Of a DNA stretch of 10,036 bases, positions 6,581 to 10,036 are shown piece by piece. Under the pieces are notes generated by a model. That model was given only the letters and a program-made list of their open reading frames with translations. It was not told the DNA's origin and made no database searches. Origin of the DNA: Gammaproteobacteria bacterium (GTDB lineage: Bacteria > Pseudomonadota > Gammaproteobacteria > Steroidobacterales > Steroidobacteraceae); contig JAQGOE010000098.1 in the NCBI GenBank assembly GCA_028293725.1, positions 1-10,036 of the forward strand. Direction: 5' to 3'. The translations under genes were made by a program, and so were the position numbers. Position 1 is the stretch's first letter, and every line of letters starts with the position of its first letter.

Positions 6581-6726
6581 GCGGCGTCGAGCTGAAAGGT
6601 CCCTGAATCGAACGCTGTCCTGCTGTGTCCGACTGGCTCGCGGACTGCGCATGGCCGCAGGGGTAGAATGAGCGTCGAATACTCAATCCGGCGGTGCATC
6701 TCCATGCTGAGTGAAATTGCTTCGGA
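6581..6726. other. Intergenic stretch after the HAF-repeat gene
   Basis: No gene is supported. A short stem CTGCG/CGCAG occurs near 6640-6660 without a T run, so no convincing terminator is seen. GAAAGGTCCCT at 6594-6604 recurs exactly at 6855-6865. Confidence 0.3.
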
Positions 6727-7153
6727 ATGAATTTCGATAAAGTACAAGTCGCGCTGAGCTGAACCTGCCTTTTATTGGAACGGCGGCGAGCGCGCCAAAT
6801 GCTCGCTTTACTGGCCGACCGCGGATGGTTTTGGCTGAAAGGACTATGAGGAACGAAAGGTCCCTTCAGCTGACCAACTGCGGAAGTTTTTGCGAAAGGA
6901 AGGTACGGAGCTTTCAGCGAAAGTCTCGAAGCAACTGAGACGGTCTGTCGGGCGGAAAAAGACGGTAAAACGGAAAAAGCGCGGTAGATGGAAGAGCGGA
7001 CCCACAGGCGTCCCGGCAGTCGCGACCAACGCGCTCCAGAACACTCCGAGCAATGAAGCGGTGAGGGGTGAGTTGCCACGGGAGGTGACCGGTGATTCGA
7101 TCACATCCAACTCATGCTCCCGCCGAGACGTGAGCGCCGCGCCCGGAGTTTGA
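6727..7153 (+). pseudogene. Decayed basic protein gene (tentative)
   Basis: A short frame from ATG 6727 (MNFDKVQVAL) closes at once. The neighbouring frame continues with AEPAFYWNGGERAKCSLYWP, meets a TGA at 6836-6838, then resumes in the same frame with KDYEERKVPSADQLRKFLRK and a strongly basic region (GRKKTVKRKKRGRWK) until a stop at 7151-7153. The charged, helix-like composition after the TGA looks more protein-like than a chance frame. One frameshift and one nonsense change would explain the pattern. A TTG at 6890 could start an 87-residue remnant. I recognise no family. The alternative is non-coding repeat DNA, supported by the inverted repeat across the TGA. Confidence 0.3.
6834..6870 (+). 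repeat. Imperfect inverted repeat
   Basis: GCTGAAAGGACT (6834-6845) pairs with GGTCCCTTCAGC (6859-6870) across a 13-base loop, with ten Watson-Crick pairs, one G-T pair and one mismatch. It covers the TGA that interrupts the surrounding frame. Parts of it (GCTGAAAGG, and GAAAGGTCCCT just inside) also occur at 6591-6604. Confidence 0.45.
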
Positions 7154-7192
7154 CAAAGAACGGCATTCTAGCAATGATTGAGACGGCGCTCC

Positions 7193-7921
7193 ATGTTCCA
7201 ATTCGCTGTAAAACTGTTCAAGTCAGCTGCAGCCGACGCTCTGCGCGGCATGGGCACTACCGCACTTGCGGTAAGTGTTGGGCTCAGCGTTTGGGCCGTG
7301 TCGCAGGTCGAAGTCTTCCGGATCGGAGGCGTGCGTGCCGCTCTGGCGAATTGGGACTACGGACTGCTGTGGGTCGTGGTCGCTTGGCTGGCGGTGCTGG
7401 CTTTCTGTGCGCGCAAACGCTTCCATTCGCTCCTACGCGAACACCATCGCGTGTTCCGCTTGGTTGCGTTGAATCAGGACCAAGTGTCAGACCCCGATCG
7501 CATTTCGATTTGGTGCGCTTTGGAATTCTGCAGAGATCTCGGACCGGTTGACCTTGTTGTGCGTGTTACAACGTTACTTACCTCCGCCCCAGCTACACGT
7601 GTCGTCCACACCGAGAGGGTCGAAAGGGTCGCGAAAAATGAGATAAAGCGTCTCGCGCTAGGTAGTCTCAGAGTCGCAAACCCGCACCGACCGGCATATC
7701 ATTCGATTTGGGGAAGTGAGCCGGGCACGGAAGACTTGAAGCGAGGACAGGTGTCGATCCTTTCCGACTCAAAGCACATAATCGACATTTCGGTAAGCCG
7801 GCAAAACTACCGATGCTACATTGAGTTTGTAACAGCGCCCCCTGGAGCATTGAGCGCGGCAATGTATATGACGGATGAGGACCGCTCTTCTTGGATTCTC
7901 AAACTTCCGGAGATCGGCTAG
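7193..7921 (+). CDS. Unrecognised protein with two N-terminal membrane helices
   Basis: The product has 242 residues and I do not recognise its family. A short amphipathic start is followed by two likely membrane helices, residues about 21-40 (GTTALAVSVGLSVWAVSQV) and 57-73 (YGLLWVVVAWLAVLAF). Then comes the basic segment RKRFHSLLREHHR and a soluble C-terminal domain of about 160 residues with mixed strands and helices, presumably cytoplasmic. No catalytic motif stands out. The frame is open from a TTG at 7178; I chose ATG 7193 because a GAGA lies 9 bases upstream. A TIR-domain gene follows after 75 bases in the same orientation. This arrangement suggests a membrane effector or anchor working with the TIR enzyme, which is inference from context and common practice in defence loci, not from homology. 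Confidence 0.65.
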   Translation: MFQFAVKLFKSAAADALRGMGTTALAVSVGLSVWAVSQVEVFRIGGVRAALANWDYGLLWVVVAWLAVLAFCARKRFHSLLREHHRVFRLVALNQDQVSDPDRISIWCALEFCRDLGPVDLVVRVTTLLTSAPATRVVHTERVERVAKNEIKRLALGSLRVANPHRPAYHSIWGSEPGTEDLKRGQVSILSDSKHIIDISVSRQNYRCYIEFVTAPPGALSAAMYMTDEDRSSWILKLPEIG

Positions 7922-7981
7922 CACCCCCGGGGCACCGTACTGTTGACAGTGTTCGCGCTCGGGCCCGCCTGAGTGATTGGG

Positions 7982-7987
7982 TATAAT
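7982..7987 (+). promoter_or_regulatory. Perfect -10 box just before the TIR gene
   Basis: TATAAT ends 9 bases before the ATG at 7997, so transcription from it would start only about 1-5 bases before the coding region and give a nearly leaderless message. No good -35 box lies at 16-18 bases. A perfect TTGACA (7943-7948) exists, but 33 bases away. Confidence 0.35.
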
Positions 7988-7996
7988 AGGCCACCT

Positions 7997-8791
7997 ATGA
8001 ACACGCAGACACCGAAAATCTTTGTCTCCCACATCCACGAAGAGGCGGTTTTGGCGTCGGCCCTCAAGGAGGGACTAGAGGATGCATTTGCCGGACGCAT
8101 TTCTGTCTTTGTTAGTAGTGACAAGCGGGATAACCCTGGCGGCGATGAGTGGTCGGAAAAGGTTAGGGGGGAGCTTCAAGACCCCAGAACGTGCATGGTG
8201 ATTTCGCTAATCAGCCTCACATCCGTGAAGCGGCCGTGGATCTCGATTGAACTCGGCGCCGCCTGGGCGCGCAATCTTGCACTATTTCCACTCTGTCACT
8301 CAGGAAGTTCGCCGGGCATGCTACCCCGACCGCTAAGCGATTTTGGTGGCGCCGCGCTGCATTCCGATGAGGCGGTTGATCGGTTGATCAGTGCGGCGGA
8401 GAACGCAGTGGGACACAAGGTGTCTCGAAGGTGGCCGCGTGCCGATTTTCTGACGGAGCTTCGCACTGCGGCAGATCGATCGACGACCGAGCCAACTCCG
8501 GAGCCGGCGTCCGTTCTAAAAGCGTTTGAATCCGGACGCGTATCGGAACAGGTCACTATCCTGCAACTGCTGTCGCAACTGCAAGACCAGCGCATCGAAG
8601 ATATAACCTGCCATGACGGCGCGACGATGCTCAGGATGTCGCCGTCGATCTTCCTCTATCACGCAACTCAACTGGTAAATGAAGGTCTAGCGCGGGATTC
8701 GTTGTACATGGATGAAAGACACTACAGCATCACGCCGGGCGGCGTAGGTTGGTTGATGGAAAGCGGCCAAATGCCCGTAACCGAAAAGTAA
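7997..8791 (+). CDS. TIR-domain protein with C-terminal winged-helix-like region
   Basis: The product has 264 residues. Residues about 6-100 form a bacterial TIR domain: KIFVSHIHEEAVLASALKEG, then VFVSSD..DNPGGDEWSEKV, the strand CMVISLIS, and WISIELGAAW. The last contains the WxxxE motif W81...E85, whose glutamate is catalytic in TIR NADases. PLCHSG...LPRPL (98-113) is a typical extension of this family. A linker rich in Thr, Pro and Glu (about 160-172) leads to a C-terminal domain (about 185-258) that looks like a winged helix. Bacterial TIR proteins commonly act in phage defence by degrading NAD+ or making cyclic ADP-ribose signals. The frame is also open from GTG 7973, but ATG 7997 begins directly before the domain. 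Neither start has a clear Shine-Dalgarno. The preceding membrane-protein gene may be its partner. Confidence 0.85.
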   Translation: MNTQTPKIFVSHIHEEAVLASALKEGLEDAFAGRISVFVSSDKRDNPGGDEWSEKVRGELQDPRTCMVISLISLTSVKRPWISIELGAAWARNLALFPLCHSGSSPGMLPRPLSDFGGAALHSDEAVDRLISAAENAVGHKVSRRWPRADFLTELRTAADRSTTEPTPEPASVLKAFESGRVSEQVTILQLLSQLQDQRIEDITCHDGATMLRMSPSIFLYHATQLVNEGLARDSLYMDERHYSITPGGVGWLMESGQMPVTEK

Positions 8792-8825
8792 AGGGGGCTC
8801 CTCACTCTCACAGTGTCCCTTTTCG

Positions 8826-9431
8826 GGCGAGTACAGCTGCTCGAGCTACCACAACGGGCGCGCGTGCGATAACCACATCCGGGTGAACCGGCTCAGCCTG
8901 GAAGACAACATCATCGGCCCGATCCGTACCGCCGTACTCGCGCCGGAGCGCATTGTGCAGATGGCGAAAGAGATGCAGGCGTACTACGCCGAGCAACTCC
9001 AGGGGATGCAGGCGCGCGGGACTGAAGCACCGCGTGAACTGCAGGAGCTGAACGCCCGGATACAGCGCCTGCGGGAGCGGCTCAAGCATGGTGACGCTGA
9101 CATGCTGCCGGATGAGATCCAGGCCGCTATCGATCGGGCCGAGGTGAAGCGCTTGGAGCTCGATTCGCAGCAGCCGGGGAAGGGCACTGCCAAAGTACTC
9201 TCGATCCTGCCCAAGGCCCCCGAGATGTTTCGCCGGCAGATCGCGGATGGCTTGAACGGGAATGAGCGGGAAGCACTGAAGTCCCGCGTTATCCTGCGCG
9301 AAATGTGCGGCGGTCGGATCGACCTGAAGCGAGAAGGCGAGGAGCTTTGGGCGGAGTATGGCCTGCAGCCCGCGGCCTTACTCCGAATCGTAGGGAATCG
9401 TGGTAGCGGGGGGCTGCTACGAGCTTTATAG
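8826..9431 (+). pseudogene. C-terminal remnant of a second large serine recombinase
   Basis: This frame begins inside the zinc ribbon of a large serine recombinase (GEYSCSSYHNGRACDN, with the second cysteine pair) and continues through RVNRLSLEDNI, a long charged coiled coil (about 8940-9170) and the C-terminal segment, ending GSGGLLRAL. The catalytic domain, with its serine and arginines, and the DNA-binding recombinase domain are absent. The TIR gene stops at 8791, so the deletion junction must lie within about 35 bases. Apart from the shared last nine codons it is only distantly similar to the recombinase at 2186-3741, so it is a separate lineage and not a recent duplicate. A 182-residue fragment from GTG 8883 could still be translated but could not recombine DNA. 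Confidence 0.8.
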
Positions 9432-9500
9432 CAATTACCCCCTTCAGATTCAGGCGGTTGCAGCGAGTGTCACCACGCCTGCATGAGCCACGGTGCAGGA
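9401..9500 (+). repeat. Attachment-site-like direct repeat, copy B
   Basis: Partner of copy A at 3711-3807, with 64 of the first 70 positions identical. It covers the last codons and stop of the recombinase remnant and about 70 bases beyond. The hairpin is retained: the change of CCGCTAC to CTGCTAC still pairs through a G-T pair. It would mark the right end of the 5.7-kb cargo segment. Confidence 0.6.
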
Positions 9501-9666
9501 GCGAGCGGCAGGCTGGCCAATACCTCAGGCTAGGCCGACTTTCACCGAAAACCGTGTTCCGGCAAAGCTCAGCCAATCGGTACTATTAAAAGCAACTTGA
9601 ACGGGGGAACATCGCGCGCTGCTGCATCGGCCGGGCGGCGCTCACGGTTTGACCGGCTTGGAACGC
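9501..9666. other. Intergenic stretch between att copy B and the reductase gene
   Basis: No gene, clear promoter or terminator is supported. The reductase frame is open from 9601, but the residues encoded before about 9679 do not resemble the start of that family. Confidence 0.3.
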
Positions 9667-9670
9667 GAGG
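9667..9670 (+). promoter_or_regulatory. Ribosome binding site facing an ATA codon
   Basis: GAGG ends 8 bases before the ATA at 9679, exactly where this reductase family would be expected to begin. The start codon appears to have changed from ATG to ATA. Confidence 0.4.
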
Positions 9671-9678
9671 TTGTAGTC

Positions 9679-10036
9679 ATAGCCGAGGCCCAGCGTTACA
9701 ACATTCTCATCCTTGGCAGCGGTGAGGCGGGAAAATACCTCGCCTGGACATTCGCCAAGGCCGGGCGCCGCGTTGCTCTAGTTGAGCGCGGCCTGATCGG
9801 TGGCTCGTGTCCAAACATCGCCTGCCTGCCGAGCAAGAACGTCATCCACAGTGCACGGGTTGCGGCGCTGTGCCGCCGGAGCCGCGAGTTTGGCATCGGC
9901 ACCGGCGATATACATGTGGACATGAAGGGCGTGCGCCAGCACAAGCGAGCGATGGTCGATGGCCTGATTGCCACTCATCGCGAGCGATACGAGGCAAGTG
10001 GGACGGAGCTGATTCTCGGAGAGGCACGCTTCATTG
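9679..10036 (+). CDS. Mercuric-reductase/dihydrolipoamide-dehydrogenase-like flavoenzyme, 3' end outside window
   Basis: This is a class I pyridine-nucleotide-disulfide oxidoreductase. It has the FAD-binding Rossmann motif ILILGSGEAGKYLAW, the acidic end of the second strand (ALVERG), and GGSCPNIACLPSKN, which holds the redox-active CxxxxC disulfide and the following SK. The enzyme would use NAD(P)H and FAD to reduce a disulfide or metal substrate. Members with the GEAGKYLAW and CPNIACLPSKN wording are often annotated as mercuric reductases, but no N-terminal metal-binding domain is present and the specific substrate is unknown. The window ends after about 119 codons. No ATG or GTG lies in frame between 9601 and the domain; TTG at 9649 or 9658 are alternatives without a ribosome binding site. 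I place the original start at ATA 9679. Confidence 0.85.
   Translation, partial: MAEAQRYNILILGSGEAGKYLAWTFAKAGRRVALVERGLIGGSCPNIACLPSKNVIHSARVAALCRRSREFGIGTGDIHVDMKGVRQHKRAMVDGLIATHRERYEASGTELILGEARFI

Noticed and set aside
6640..6660. Rho-independent terminator after the HAF gene
   Set aside because: The stem is only 5 bp and there is no T run.
5963..7079. Long minus-strand frames behind the HAF-repeat gene (up to 229 residues)
   Set aside because: They mirror the HAF gene or have shadow-type composition rich in Arg, Ser and Pro; no start with a ribosome binding site was found.
7943..7987. TTGACA and TATAAT as one sigma-70 promoter
   Set aside because: The spacing of 33 bases is about twice the functional distance; kept only as a curiosity.

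Overview
The window comes from a moderately GC-rich pseudomonad-type (Pseudomonadota) genome. The wHTH-nucleotidyltransferase/HEPN pair, the HAF-repeat secreted protein and the reductase at the right edge point to a beta- or gammaproteobacterium (Burkholderiales or Xanthomonadales), but I cannot name a genus. No rRNA, tRNA or CRISPR array is visible. The whole window reads as accessory DNA.

Left region (1-1970): small, partly decayed genes. A small two-helix membrane protein lies on the plus strand (278-517). On the minus strand there are two adjoining small membrane-protein genes (1065 to 439) and a third one broken by a frameshift (1518-1275). A degraded XRE-type regulator follows on the plus strand (1565-1798).

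Integration module (1971-3741): a small unrecognised protein, then a large serine recombinase. One base appears to be missing near 2264-2268, which puts the catalytic serine (frame starting at 2186) out of frame with the rest of the enzyme (open from 2260).

Cargo (3742-8791), all on the plus strand: a winged-helix/nucleotidyltransferase and HEPN protein in overlapping genes (a toxin-antitoxin-like pair); a secreted protein with a duplicated BamE-like N-terminal region and seven HAF repeats; about 600 bp of decayed sequence; an unrecognised protein with two membrane helices; and a TIR-domain protein with an intact WxxxE motif and a C-terminal winged-helix-like region. The last two look like a candidate anti-phage defence pair.

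Right boundary (8826-9500): the C-terminal remnant of a second large serine recombinase. Its last codons and following 3' DNA are nearly identical to those of the first recombinase, although the DNA just upstream is unrelated. These two copies, about 5.7 kb apart, are best read as attachment sites. The layout suggests two serine-recombinase elements integrated in tandem, the second having lost its own recombinase but kept its cargo. Beyond lies the start of a mercuric-reductase/dihydrolipoamide-dehydrogenase-like flavoenzyme that runs off the window and seems to have ATA where its start codon should be.
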